DNA of 9,272 nucleotides from Acidimicrobiia bacterium (GCA_010025655.1 RGSV01000035.1:1-9272); one strand, 5' to 3'. Positions 1 through 5,848 are shown, counted from the first letter of the stretch. The notes: generated from the letters alone by a model not told the origin. Translations and numbers: made by a program.

Positions 1-659
1 GCCGCGCGACGCACCGTGGCGATGCGCCGCTCGGGTTGCACGGCGGGGCGCGCGGCGCCGAGCACATCAGGCCCCAGATGCGCAATGGCCTCATCAAGAT
101 TCTCGACAGTCAGAACAAAGCCCCAGTAGCTCGACGCGCCACGTGGTGCGTCTGGGTCAACGAGTCGTCGCTCGACCACTTCGAGAATCACGCTGCCCCA
201 GCGATGAAAACCCTGCGTGCCGCGATCACCCTGCTTCATGCGGCGTAGTTGCGCGCCGGAGTCGCGCGCAATCACGGCACAGGTCGTAGCGACATCATCG
301 GCGAGCACCACCACATGGTCGACGCCTCGCACGCTGAGCCGAAAGTCGTCGTCTGACGGCGGAGTACTCGACCGCGCAGTGCTCGGCAGCACGCTGTCAC
401 CGCTCGACTCGACGTGCTCGAGCGCGAGTCCATCAATCTGTGCGAGTGGTTGCGGGCACTGTGCGACGGTCAGGTGATGCAGACCTGACGCGAGGCGATT
501 ATCAATCGTGAGTATGACTGCTGCGAATTCTCCCTCAACCGCATCAGCCGAGCCGAGCACGGCGTGCGCCACGTCGGCACTTGCATTGGTGCATGCGATA
601 CCGAGGCGTCGCCACGGTTCGGGGTCACCGCCGACGGTGATGCCGGCGACGAGAGTCAG
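1..659 (-). CDS. VOC/glyoxalase-like protein, partial (C-terminus beyond the left edge), start uncertain
   Basis: The minus strand is open from the stop of the bL37 gene to the left edge, with no in-frame stop. The translation reads as a two-module vicinal-oxygen-chelate (VOC) protein. A first half contains VGGDPEPWRRLG. A second half contains RGVDHVVVLADDV (a typical VOC first strand), then GTQGFHRWGSVILEVVERR, SSYWGFVLTVENLDEAI and, near the edge, RPAVQPERRIATVRR, which is common in glyoxalase-like proteins of actinobacteria. VOC proteins use a beta-alpha-beta-beta-beta fold for glyoxalase, dioxygenase or resistance functions; the substrate here cannot be told, and no metal ligands are assigned. 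There is no in-frame ATG, GTG or TTG near the expected N-terminus. A CTG at 659 would start MTLVAGITVGG and fits the domain edge; the first in-frame GTG is at 572 and would cut into the domain. Family confidence is good; start confidence is low. Confidence 0.8.
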   Translation of the reverse strand, partial: MTLVAGITVGGDPEPWRRLGIACTNASADVAHAVLGSADAVEGEFAAVILTIDNRLASGLHHLTVAQCPQPLAQIDGLALEHVESSGDSVLPSTARSSTPPSDDDFRLSVRGVDHVVVLADDVATTCAVIARDSGAQLRRMKQGDRGTQGFHRWGSVILEVVERRLVDPDAPRGASSYWGFVLTVENLDEAIAHLGPDVLGAARPAVQPERRIATVRRA

Positions 660-683
660 AGTGGTGAGGTCGAGCGTCGGCGA

Positions 684-770
684 CTAGCGGCGACCCATGT
701 TGGGTCGCTTGCCGTGATTCGCCTTCGAGCGGCGCATACGCGCCTTGCGCTTCTTGGTCTTTTTTGACAT
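684..770 (-). CDS. Large-subunit ribosomal protein bL37 (28 aa)
   Basis: This is a 28-codon gene with ATG start and TAG stop: a Lys/Arg-rich N-terminus MSKKTKKRKARMRR followed by SKANHGKRPNMGRR. From memory, the block SKANHGKRPN is the hallmark of bL37, the very small basic protein found in the large subunit of the mycobacterial ribosome, where it binds 23S rRNA; the mycobacterial form is about 24 residues. Fourteen of the 28 residues are Lys or Arg, as expected for an rRNA-binding peptide. There is no Shine-Dalgarno sequence; instead a -35/-10 pair ends 8 bases before the ATG, so the mRNA is probably leaderless. The neighbouring VOC reading frame follows directly after the TAG in the same frame. 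The gene is easily missed because of its size. Confidence 0.85.
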   Translation of the reverse strand: MSKKTKKRKARMRRSKANHGKRPNMGRR

Positions 771-778
771 GCGCGACC

Positions 779-806
779 AGAGTAGTCGCTGCACACCGCG
801 CGACAA
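779..806 (-). promoter_or_regulatory. Predicted sigma70-type promoter of bL37 (leaderless)
   Basis: On the minus strand TTGTCG (806..801) is followed after 16 bases by TACTCT (784..779). Eight bases separate the -10 box from the ATG at 770, so transcription would begin at or within a few bases of the start codon. This agrees with the absence of a Shine-Dalgarno sequence. The -10 box fits the TAnnnT pattern of actinobacterial housekeeping promoters. Predicted from sequence only. Confidence 0.5.
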
Positions 807-824
807 CGTCACTGGGAGAGACCG

Positions 825-854
825 CGACCGGGCGACAGCGGCGCTGAGCGGTCG
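825..854 (-). terminator. Nested inverted repeat after the nuclease gene, possible terminator
   Basis: Just beyond the TAA of the nuclease gene, a 6-base inverted repeat (825..830 CGACCG with 849..854 CGGTCG) encloses a second one (CAGC at 836..839 with GCTG at 843..846, loop of 3). The RNA could fold into a branched or stacked GC-rich hairpin. No T-run follows, so this is not a classical intrinsic terminator; GC-rich hairpins without a U-tract are proposed terminators in actinobacteria. It separates the five-gene operon from the bL37 promoter. Confidence 0.3.
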
Positions 855-856
855 GC

Positions 857-1897
857 TTAGGTCTGGCGGCGCCAGCGTGCGCGATTGCCTGAGTACGCGT
901 TTCCGTTCACATCAGTCTTTGAGCACACGTAGGCCAGACCGTTATACGTACCGACTGCACCCTCGGGCGCACAGAACGACCCTGGTCGCACATTGGGTTG
1001 GCCCGCCACCGTCGTCGTTGCACTGCCCGACGCGCCCGACGTGGCGGTCGTGGCCGTCACTGCTCGTGTGGTCGAGGTTGCGATCGTCGTCACCGTCGAA
1101 ATCGTTGTTGTCGCGGAAATCGTGGTTGCCGTCACCGCGCGTGTCGTCGTCGGCGCAACGGACGTCTGCGGAGCCTGCGTGGTGGTCACCACCGTGACCC
1201 CACCAGGAGCAGCACTGAATCCGCGCACGGTTGTGCCGGCACACTGACCCTCAAGCAAGTTCTTCAGTCGACCCCACTCGCTTTCGTCCATCGAGAGATT
1301 CCAGCGGGCCTTCACCGAGATCCAGTTCGAAACATAAATGCACCAATACGACCGCAGCGGGGGCAACCAGTTCGACGGATCTTTGTCGCTCTTTGACCGG
1401 TTGCTCGACGACGACACGGCAAGCAACGAGCGCGGATCACTCGTGTCGTTGGCATACGCCGTGCGTTGTGATTCGGTCCAGCCCCACGCACCAGAGTCCC
1501 ACGCTTCTTTCAGCGCAACCACATGGTCGATGTCAACCTCGGTGCGATCTGATGTCTTCTTGCCGTCGTAGGGCGACACCCAATCGGCTTCAACGACGAA
1601 GCATTTGAACGGATCCACTTGCGGCAGCCCCGTAGCGTCACGCTTCAGCACTTGTTCACGCGCGTCGCAGCCGTCACCGTCGACATCGAGCCAGTGCTTG
1701 AACAACGTGCGCCGGTATCCGGCGGGTCGTTCGCGTTCAATGCGAATGGTGTTGAGCAGTTCGATCGCTTGGTAGGTGTCGCTCGGACCCTTCACGAGCA
1801 GGTCGGTGCGCGACTCGGCACCAACCGATGGCACTGCACCGAGTCCGACAACGAGCGTGGCACTGGCGGCGAACACCCGCCACGATGTGATGTTCAC
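857..1897 (-). CDS. Secreted HNH nuclease (DUF1524/GmrSD C-terminal-like) with Thr-rich linker and C-terminal Cys/Trp module
   Basis: The 346-aa protein starts with GTG at 1897, which overlaps the ferredoxin stop as GTGA. That start gives a clean signal peptide: MNITSWR, a hydrophobic stretch at about 8-20, then a likely cleavage near VGA-ES at 25-29. Residues 70-180 carry an HNH fold: DVDGDGCDAR (71-80), KCFVVEADWVSPYDGK (98-113), the catalytic block EVDIDHVVALKEAWDSGA (120-137, His125 the likely general base), and NRSKSDKDPSNWLPP (166-180, Asn166 the likely finger Asn). This is the usual arrangement of secreted actinobacterial HNH/DUF1524 nucleases. Cys77, 99, 186 and 219 probably form disulfides. 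Residues about 235-297 are a Thr/Ala/Val/Ser linker, followed by a short module with Cys309, Cys325 and a closing RARWRR. It probably degrades extracellular DNA for nutrients; anchoring by the tail is only a guess. Last gene of the operon. Confidence 0.85.
   Translation of the reverse strand: MNITSWRVFAASATLVVGLGAVPSVGAESRTDLLVKGPSDTYQAIELLNTIRIERERPAGYRRTLFKHWLDVDGDGCDAREQVLKRDATGLPQVDPFKCFVVEADWVSPYDGKKTSDRTEVDIDHVVALKEAWDSGAWGWTESQRTAYANDTSDPRSLLAVSSSSNRSKSDKDPSNWLPPLRSYWCIYVSNWISVKARWNLSMDESEWGRLKNLLEGQCAGTTVRGFSAAPGGVTVVTTTQAPQTSVAPTTTRAVTATTISATTTISTVTTIATSTTRAVTATTATSGASGSATTTVAGQPNVRPGSFCAPEGAVGTYNGLAYVCSKTDVNGNAYSGNRARWRRQT
1007..1195 (-). repeat. Low-complexity Thr-rich linker region inside the nuclease gene
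   Basis: This stretch encodes nuclease residues about 235-297, made almost only of Thr, Ala, Val, Ser and Ile. The nonapeptide TTRAVTATT occurs twice (about residues 251-259 and 277-285), and the DNA between holds two similar units around gaaatcgt. Such Thr-rich linkers are typical of secreted actinobacterial proteins, may be O-glycosylated, and separate the catalytic domain from a surface module. The imperfect repeats could allow the length to vary between strains. Confidence 0.6.
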
Positions 1898-2178
1898 GAG
1901 ATTGCGGTTGCCCCACCGACGAACGTGAGTTGTTCGTCTGCGTCGCGTGTCTCTACGAAAATGCACTCACCCGGGCAGACGTCGGCAGCTTGCACGACTG
2001 CCGCCATGAATTTCGGTGGCACGGCAGCCAGACTGCCTGAGCTGCCGGGGTCGTTCAGCACGACGCCATTTTCGACGACATAGGCGATGCCGTCTTCGAG
2101 CAGCGTGAACACCTCAGGGCACTGGTCGACGCACAGACCGTCGCCCGTGCACAGGTCTTGGTCGATCCACACGCGCAC
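1894..2178 (-). CDS. Small ferredoxin with CxxDxxCxxxCP cluster motif
   Basis: This 94-aa cytoplasmic electron carrier starts with GTG at 2178. The motif is C10-TG-D13-GL-C16-VDQ-C20-P, with a distal Cys68-Pro (ADVCPGEC). In a standard 4Fe-4S ferredoxin the second ligand would be Cys; here it is Asp13, the same arrangement as in Pyrococcus furiosus ferredoxin, where Asp coordinates a 4Fe-4S cluster that can convert to 3Fe-4S. Cytochrome P450-linked ferredoxins of actinobacteria have related motifs. Likely ligands are Cys10, Asp13, Cys16 and Cys68; Cys20 and Cys72 are extra and might form a disulfide. An insertion at about 38-55 (NGVVLNDPGSSGSL) and a C-terminal tail after residue 76 make it longer than the roughly 65 residues of the minimal fold. 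It follows the MauE-like gene by 9 bases and overlaps the nuclease gene by 4 bases (GTGA). Its redox partner is unknown; the flavin reductase-like protein is the nearest candidate. Confidence 0.88.
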   Translation of the reverse strand: MRVWIDQDLCTGDGLCVDQCPEVFTLLEDGIAYVVENGVVLNDPGSSGSLAAVPPKFMAAVVQAADVCPGECIFVETRDADEQLTFVGGATAIS

Positions 2179-2187
2179 GTTGTAAGG

Positions 2188-2568
2188 CTACGAACCGAGT
2201 GCCGCCAATACCAAGACGAGCAGCACGACGTTTCGAACTACGTCTCGTGCGGCAATCGGGCGCTGTTTGCTCGCACCGAAGCACGCGCACGGGGGCGGTG
2301 AATCAGAACGCAGATGCCACAACAGCAGTGCGGTGAACGCGACGAGCAAGACGCCAGCTGCAACGATGAAACCTTGGCGCAATCCGTCGGCAACGATGAC
2401 TCCGAGACCGATTACAACTTCGGCGGGTACCACGAGCGCCGCCAACCACGTTGGCACACCAAGTCGCGCGGCAGCCCGCGGCCACTCTCTTCCCATCAAC
2501 AGCTTCGAGACACCCGCAAATACGAAACTTGCGCCCACCACGACTGCGGCGAGGTTGGCGAGATTCAC
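2188..2568 (-). CDS. MauE/DoxX-like integral membrane protein
   Basis: This 126-aa hydrophobic protein with a GTG start lies 6 bases after the flavin reductase stop. About four membrane segments can be seen (roughly 3-23, 43-61, 66-85 and 110-125). The first ends in FVFAGVSKLL, as in DoxX/MauE proteins, and the loop before the last helix contains PPPCACFGASKQRPIAARDVVRN (written here as PPPCACFGAS followed by KQRPIAARDV), the Cys-x-Cys-Phe-Gly signature of the MauE family. MauE was named for its requirement in methylamine dehydrogenase maturation, where it is thought to help form disulfides; most actinobacterial members sit near thioredoxin-like proteins and are not tied to methylamine. No mau structural genes are present here, so the name reflects family only. 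It may handle thiol/disulfide redox for a secreted product such as the Cys-containing nuclease two genes downstream; that link is inference. Confidence 0.8.
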   Translation of the reverse strand: MNLANLAAVVVGASFVFAGVSKLLMGREWPRAAARLGVPTWLAALVVPAEVVIGLGVIVADGLRQGFIVAAGVLLVAFTALLLWHLRSDSPPPCACFGASKQRPIAARDVVRNVVLLVLVLAALGS

Positions 2569-2574
2569 GCTGTG

Positions 2575-3087
2575 TCAGCCCGCAATGTTGGCGTCGCCCG
2601 TCTTGCCTTTGAAGAACACCATCGCCGTTGCGTCACTGAGCACGCGCAAATCGGTGACGCTTCCGACGATGAGATCGTGGTCGCCCACTGAGTGGGTCGC
2701 ATGCAGCGTGCAATCAACGGTGGCAACGACGCCCGGCAACACTGGCGAGCCGTTCGCCGAGCGACCCGCGGTGATGCCATCGAAGCGCGAACCATCGACC
2801 GCATCTTTGGCGAAACGCCAACACCATTCGGTTTGCGAGCTCGCAAGCACATTGGCACAGAAGATTGCACCGGCTGCGATGAGCGGCCACGTTCTCGACT
2901 GGCGACCGATGAAGAAACCCGCCAGCGGTGGGTCGAGGGAGATTGAGGTGAACGAACCAATCGTGATGCCCAACGGCTCACCTGTGGCACCACGGCCAGT
3001 TACGACCACTACGCCGGTGGGAAGGTGGCCGAAAACTCGTCGGTAGTCGGCGTTACCTGCGGCCTGCGACCCAGCAGCGTTCGTCAC
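2575..3087 (-). CDS. Flavin reductase-like, FMN-binding split-barrel protein
   Basis: The 170-aa protein starts with GTG at 3087, overlapping the MBL hydrolase stop as GTGA. It has the layout of the flavin reductase-like domain: FGHLPTGVVVVTG (19-31), GITIGSFTSISLDPPL (40-55), a middle segment with FCANVLASSQ (76-85) and WRFAKD (90-95), and GDHDLIVGSV (135-144) near the end. Members bind FMN or FAD and use NAD(P)H to supply reduced flavin to a two-component monooxygenase (HpaC, HsaB and similar), or act as stand-alone reductases. No oxygenase partner is encoded in the window, so the acceptor is unknown; the ferredoxin two genes downstream is a candidate electron partner by position only. The length is normal for the family and there is no signal peptide. 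Confidence 0.88.
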   Translation of the reverse strand: MTNAAGSQAAGNADYRRVFGHLPTGVVVVTGRGATGEPLGITIGSFTSISLDPPLAGFFIGRQSRTWPLIAAGAIFCANVLASSQTEWCWRFAKDAVDGSRFDGITAGRSANGSPVLPGVVATVDCTLHATHSVGDHDLIVGSVTDLRVLSDATAMVFFKGKTGDANIAG

Positions 3088-3923
3088 GCACTACACGTTA
3101 CGACGTCGACAGTTTCACCCTCGCGCGCCGCGAACGACGGCACGCGCGATGTGCGCGACATCGCTGTTGCCAAAGCAGTGAGCGAAGCATCGGTGCGCGA
3201 CGGGTCGTGGTGGAAGAGCGCCAGCCGTTTCGCACCACACGTCTCTGCCACCCACTGGGCGTAGTCGTAGGTCGAGTGGCCCCACGATGCCTTCGTAGCG
3301 AACTCTTCGTTGGTGAACTGCGCATCGTGAATGAGCAGATCGGTGTTCTCGCACAACTCACGTGCGGCATCGGTGATGCCGTATTCGCCCAGCGGCTGCT
3401 GGTGGTCAGACAGATACGTGACGCTCACGTCGTGGTGTGTCACACGAAAGCCGAGCGTCGGCCCAAGGTGCGGCACAAAGCGGCTGCGCACCTGCAGGTT
3501 GCCGATTGAGAAGTCCTGGTCACCAACTTCGTGGAAGCTGATGCGCGCGGCGAACTGGTCGAGCGGCACCGGAAACATCGGCGGGCGAATCTTCTCCATG
3601 AACAGCTCCTGGATGCTGCGACCGTCGGGTTGGCGGGGAGCATAAATCTCAAATGTCGTGTCGCTGTGCAATAACGGCTCGAAGAACGGCAGACCGAGCG
3701 TGTGGTCGTAGTGCAGATGCGTAAGCAGACACACAGCCCGAAACGACGGCGTGCCGTTGCATTGCTTGCCGAAATACCGCAGACCGGTGCCGAGATCGAA
3801 GATGATTGGCGTCTCACCATCTGCACATAGTGAGACACACGAGGTGTTGCCGCCATAGTGGTGCGTATCGTGACCGTGGCACGGCGTCGAACCGCGAACA
3901 CCATGAAACGTGACGTGCAACAT
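3084..3923 (-). CDS. MBL-fold metallo-hydrolase (RNase Z/phosphodiesterase-like)
   Basis: This 279-aa cytoplasmic protein with an ATG start is the first gene of a five-gene run. The N-terminus MLHVTFHGVRGSTP followed by YGGNTSCV is typical of the metallo-beta-lactamase subgroup that includes RNase Z and cyclic nucleotide or phosphonate phosphodiesterases. The metal site is complete: THLHYDH (His69, His71, Asp73, His74), VPHLGPTLGFR (His152), LIHDAQ (Asp200) and ALFHHDP (His238/239), plus a WGHST segment (His216) often seen in this subgroup. Two Zn or Mn ions and a hydrolysed phosphodiester or ester are expected; the substrate cannot be named. An exosite typical of tRNA-processing RNase Z is not evident, so I do not call it RNase Z. 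The stop overlaps the flavin reductase start by 4 bases. A 7-base inverted repeat sits just upstream of the ATG. Confidence 0.87.
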   Translation of the reverse strand: MLHVTFHGVRGSTPCHGHDTHHYGGNTSCVSLCADGETPIIFDLGTGLRYFGKQCNGTPSFRAVCLLTHLHYDHTLGLPFFEPLLHSDTTFEIYAPRQPDGRSIQELFMEKIRPPMFPVPLDQFAARISFHEVGDQDFSIGNLQVRSRFVPHLGPTLGFRVTHHDVSVTYLSDHQQPLGEYGITDAARELCENTDLLIHDAQFTNEEFATKASWGHSTYDYAQWVAETCGAKRLALFHHDPSRTDASLTALATAMSRTSRVPSFAAREGETVDVVTCSA

Positions 3924-3925
3924 GA

Positions 3926-3950
3926 CCGTGCGAAACGCTAAAGCGCACGG
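3926..3950. promoter_or_regulatory. Operator-like inverted repeat in the divergent region, upstream of the MBL operon
   Basis: CCGTGCG (3926..3932) and CGCACGG (3944..3950) form a perfect 7-base inverted repeat with an 11-base spacer, beginning 2 bases before the MBL gene start. The spacer region holds CGCT-AA-AGCG, overlapping the inner arm. On the minus strand a weak -10-like TAGCGT (3940..3935) lies within the repeat, so a bound repressor would block transcription. It could instead be a 5'-end hairpin. No regulator gene is in the window. The arms are 18 bases apart centre to centre, slightly short of two helical turns. Confidence 0.35.
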
Positions 3951-4021
3951 CCCTGCCCCACCCCGACGAATACGGGTGACCTTGGTCTCGCGCGGCAGGG
4001 TCGAGGCGACGATGCTTGGTC

Positions 4022-4051
4022 TAGGTTTGCGTCATGCGAGCACACTCATGA
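4022..4051 (+). promoter_or_regulatory. Possible leaderless promoter and five-codon leader ORF before the hydrolase
   Basis: TAGGTT (4022..4027) fits a -10 box; 6 bases on, at 4034, an ATG opens a five-codon frame (Met-Arg-Ala-His-Ser) whose TGA overlaps the hydrolase ATG as ATGA (4048..4051). No good -35 box is visible, and the hydrolase ATG has no Shine-Dalgarno sequence. A leaderless transcript beginning at the mini-ORF, with reinitiation at the hydrolase start, would explain both facts. It could be coincidence. Confidence 0.25.
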
Positions 4052-4938
4052 ATCCGCCAGCAGCGCAGATACAGACGAGGCAGGTTCGCGCAGGCGAGTT
4101 GCAGGTCACCTATCTCGAGTGCGGCGAGGGTCCACTTGCGCTCTGCCTGCACGGGTTTCCTGATTCACCGCACACGTGGCGACACCTCATGCCCACACTC
4201 GCAGCCCAGGGTTACCGGGCGGTAGCACCGTTTATGCGTGGCTATGCGCCAACGAGCGTGCCGGCTTCCGGGGTGTATCAGACCGCTGCACTCGCTCGTG
4301 ACGCGAATGCGTTGCACGAAGCACTCGGGGCCGACGAGCACGCGGTGATCATCGGTCATGACTGGGGTGCACCGACGGTGTGTGGCGCAGCACTCGATGC
4401 ACCAAATCGCTGGCGCAAGGTGGTGAGCATGGCGGTGCCACCCGGACCCGCCCTTGGTGCGGCGTTCATCAGCAACCTGGCGCAGATTCAACGCAGTTGG
4501 TACATGTTCTTTTTCCAACACGGATTGTCGAACCACGTGGTCGCAGCAAACGATCTCGCGTTCATCGACATGTTGTGGTCACAGTGGTCACCAGGCTTTG
4601 ATGCGCGCGAAGATGTGAAACACGTCAAAGCGGCCTTGCGTGCCCCCGAACACCTCATGGCGGCACTCGGCTACTACCGCGCGACACTCGGAGACGGCAA
4701 GCGCGACCCCGAGCTCGCTGCGTTGCAGCAACGCATGGGCGGCGAGTATCCAGCTCAGCCGCTGTTGTATCTGCACGGCGACAATGACGGCTGCGTCGGG
4801 CGCGAAGTGGCAGTTGCCGCTCAGGCGATGTCACCGTCGCATATTCGCTATGAGTTCGTGGCGAATGCGGGTCATTTCATGCAACTCGAGCAGCCGCAAC
4901 GTGTGAATCAGTTGATCGTCGATTTTCTGGCCGAGTAG
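4048..4938 (+). CDS. Alpha/beta hydrolase, epoxide hydrolase/haloalkane dehalogenase-like
   Basis: The 296-aa protein is counted from the ATG at 4048, which starts close to the first strand of the fold; the frame is open further upstream (ATG at 4012), but that extra part shows no family resemblance. The alpha/beta hydrolase core is clear: oxyanion-hole HGFPDSPHTW (35-44), nucleophile elbow GHDWGAPT with Asp105, acid in YLHGDNDGCVG (Asp247 most likely), and base His275 in NAGHFMQLEQP. An Asp nucleophile rather than Ser points to epoxide hydrolases or dehalogenases, which form an ester intermediate. Cap-domain Tyr candidates are Tyr152 (SWYMFFFQ) and Tyr209/210 (LGYYRA), favouring epoxide hydrolase because such Tyr residues activate the epoxide oxygen. 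No signal peptide. It stands alone on the plus strand, divergent from the MBL operon and convergent with mutY, 37 bases apart with no evident terminator. The substrate is unknown. Confidence 0.87.
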   Translation: MNPPAAQIQTRQVRAGELQVTYLECGEGPLALCLHGFPDSPHTWRHLMPTLAAQGYRAVAPFMRGYAPTSVPASGVYQTAALARDANALHEALGADEHAVIIGHDWGAPTVCGAALDAPNRWRKVVSMAVPPGPALGAAFISNLAQIQRSWYMFFFQHGLSNHVVAANDLAFIDMLWSQWSPGFDAREDVKHVKAALRAPEHLMAALGYYRATLGDGKRDPELAALQQRMGGEYPAQPLLYLHGDNDGCVGREVAVAAQAMSPSHIRYEFVANAGHFMQLEQPQRVNQLIVDFLAE

Positions 4939-4975
4939 CCCGGCCCGCCAAGCACACGCGCGGTACGTTGCCCGA

Positions 4976-5848
4976 CTACGGCAGACGACACCACTCGCCG
5001 TCGACGACCACCAACCCGTCGCGCTCGAGCGACTGTACGAGGCGCCAAGCGCGACGGTCGTCATCGCCGAGTTTCATCACGCTCGCAACATCGGCCACTC
5101 GAACGCCGCTTGTGGTGAGCATTTTCATCAACCTGCCGCGGGCTTGACGATCAGAGCCGTCGAAGCGTGCCTGTGGCTTGCTCGTTAACGCACTGGTGCG
5201 CGCCGGGTCGGCGTCGGCATTCCACGACGTGCCGAACGTTGCGTACGTGCGACACCCACCAGCAATCGCGCACTCACTGCATCGTGGGCTGCGCGCGGTG
5301 CATACTTGCGCGCCAAAGTCAATGATTACTTGATTCCATTCCCATGCGCGACCCTTTGGCAGGGTTGCGTCAGCCAACTCTTGCGAGACTCGCGATGAGA
5401 GCGCAGTGCCAGTAACTCGCGCGAGTACGCGCGCGACATTGGTGTCGACCACCGCGACATCAGCCGAGTCGGCGAACGCCAGCACTGCGCGCGCGGTGTA
5501 AGGGCCGACACCTGGTAGCGCAAGCAACGAAGCGAGGTCATTCGGCACCACCCCGTCGTGCCTTTCGACTACAGCGCGAGCAGCGAGGTGCAGATTGCGA
5601 CATCGTCGCGGATACCCGAGCCCCGACCACAATCGCAAGACGTCAGCAAGTGGCGCCTGGGCGCAGTCGCCTGGTGTCGGCCAACGCTGCATGAACTGCT
5701 GCCACTTGGGTACGACACGCGCCACCTGAGTTTGTTGTGCCATCACTTCGCACACCAAGACGGCCCAGCGGTCGCGTGTGGCACGCCACGGGAGATCGCG
5801 CAGTCGCGGCACACCCCACGCAAGGAGCGGTGCGACTATCTCATTCAC
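4976..5848 (-). CDS. mutY: A/G-specific adenine glycosylase MutY
   Basis: The 290-aa protein starts with GTG at 5848, overlapping the MaoC-like gene stop as GTGA; the open frame extends upstream but that part lies inside the MaoC gene and is unlike MutY. It removes adenine mispaired with 8-oxoguanine or G in base-excision repair. Visible features: CEVMAQQTQV with catalytic Glu34, helix-hairpin-helix LPGVGPYTARAVLAFA (111-126), VVDTNVARVLAR with catalytic Asp135, and a 4Fe-4S loop C183-x6-C190-x2-C193-x5-C199. The C-terminal part (about 230-290, from GSDRQARGRL to EWCRLP) is short and does not look like the NUDIX-type 8-oxoguanine-reading domain of the roughly 350-aa E. coli enzyme. From memory, short MutY proteins of this kind are usual in actinobacteria (about 300 aa in mycobacteria). 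Last gene of the 7545-to-4976 run. Confidence 0.93.
   Translation of the reverse strand: MNEIVAPLLAWGVPRLRDLPWRATRDRWAVLVCEVMAQQTQVARVVPKWQQFMQRWPTPGDCAQAPLADVLRLWSGLGYPRRCRNLHLAARAVVERHDGVVPNDLASLLALPGVGPYTARAVLAFADSADVAVVDTNVARVLARVTGTALSSRVSQELADATLPKGRAWEWNQVIIDFGAQVCTARSPRCSECAIAGGCRTYATFGTSWNADADPARTSALTSKPQARFDGSDRQARGRLMKMLTTSGVRVADVASVMKLGDDDRRAWRLVQSLERDGLVVVDGEWCRLP

Noticed and set aside
217..767. Plus-strand open frames in the left 800 bases
   Set aside because: The minus strand carries VOC and bL37 motifs throughout this region; the plus-strand translations show no family resemblance.
1050..1170. Short repeated units that might suggest a CRISPR or tandem repeat locus
   Set aside because: The units are imperfect, in frame and have no regular spacers; they are codons of a low-complexity protein linker.
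993..1247. A plus-strand open frame giving a Val-rich, membrane-like peptide
   Set aside because: It is the antisense of the Thr-rich linker of the nuclease (ACN/ACC Thr codons read as GTN Val on the other strand). The composition is an artefact.
1898..1966. A longer nuclease start at 1966
   Set aside because: It would lie within the ferredoxin gene and place an Arg-rich segment before the signal peptide; the GTG at 1897 gives a normal signal peptide.
1619..2083. A 154-codon plus-strand open frame
   Set aside because: It is antisense to the nuclease N-terminus and ferredoxin; the ferredoxin Cys motif and the GTGA junction identify the minus strand as coding.
2267..3046. A 259-codon plus-strand open frame
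   Set aside because: It runs antisense across the MauE-like and flavin reductase genes, both of which show clear family motifs. Its own translation has no recognisable domain.
4939..4975. A bidirectional terminator between the convergent hydrolase and mutY genes
   Set aside because: Only a 4-base inverted repeat and no T-run could be found in the 37-base gap.
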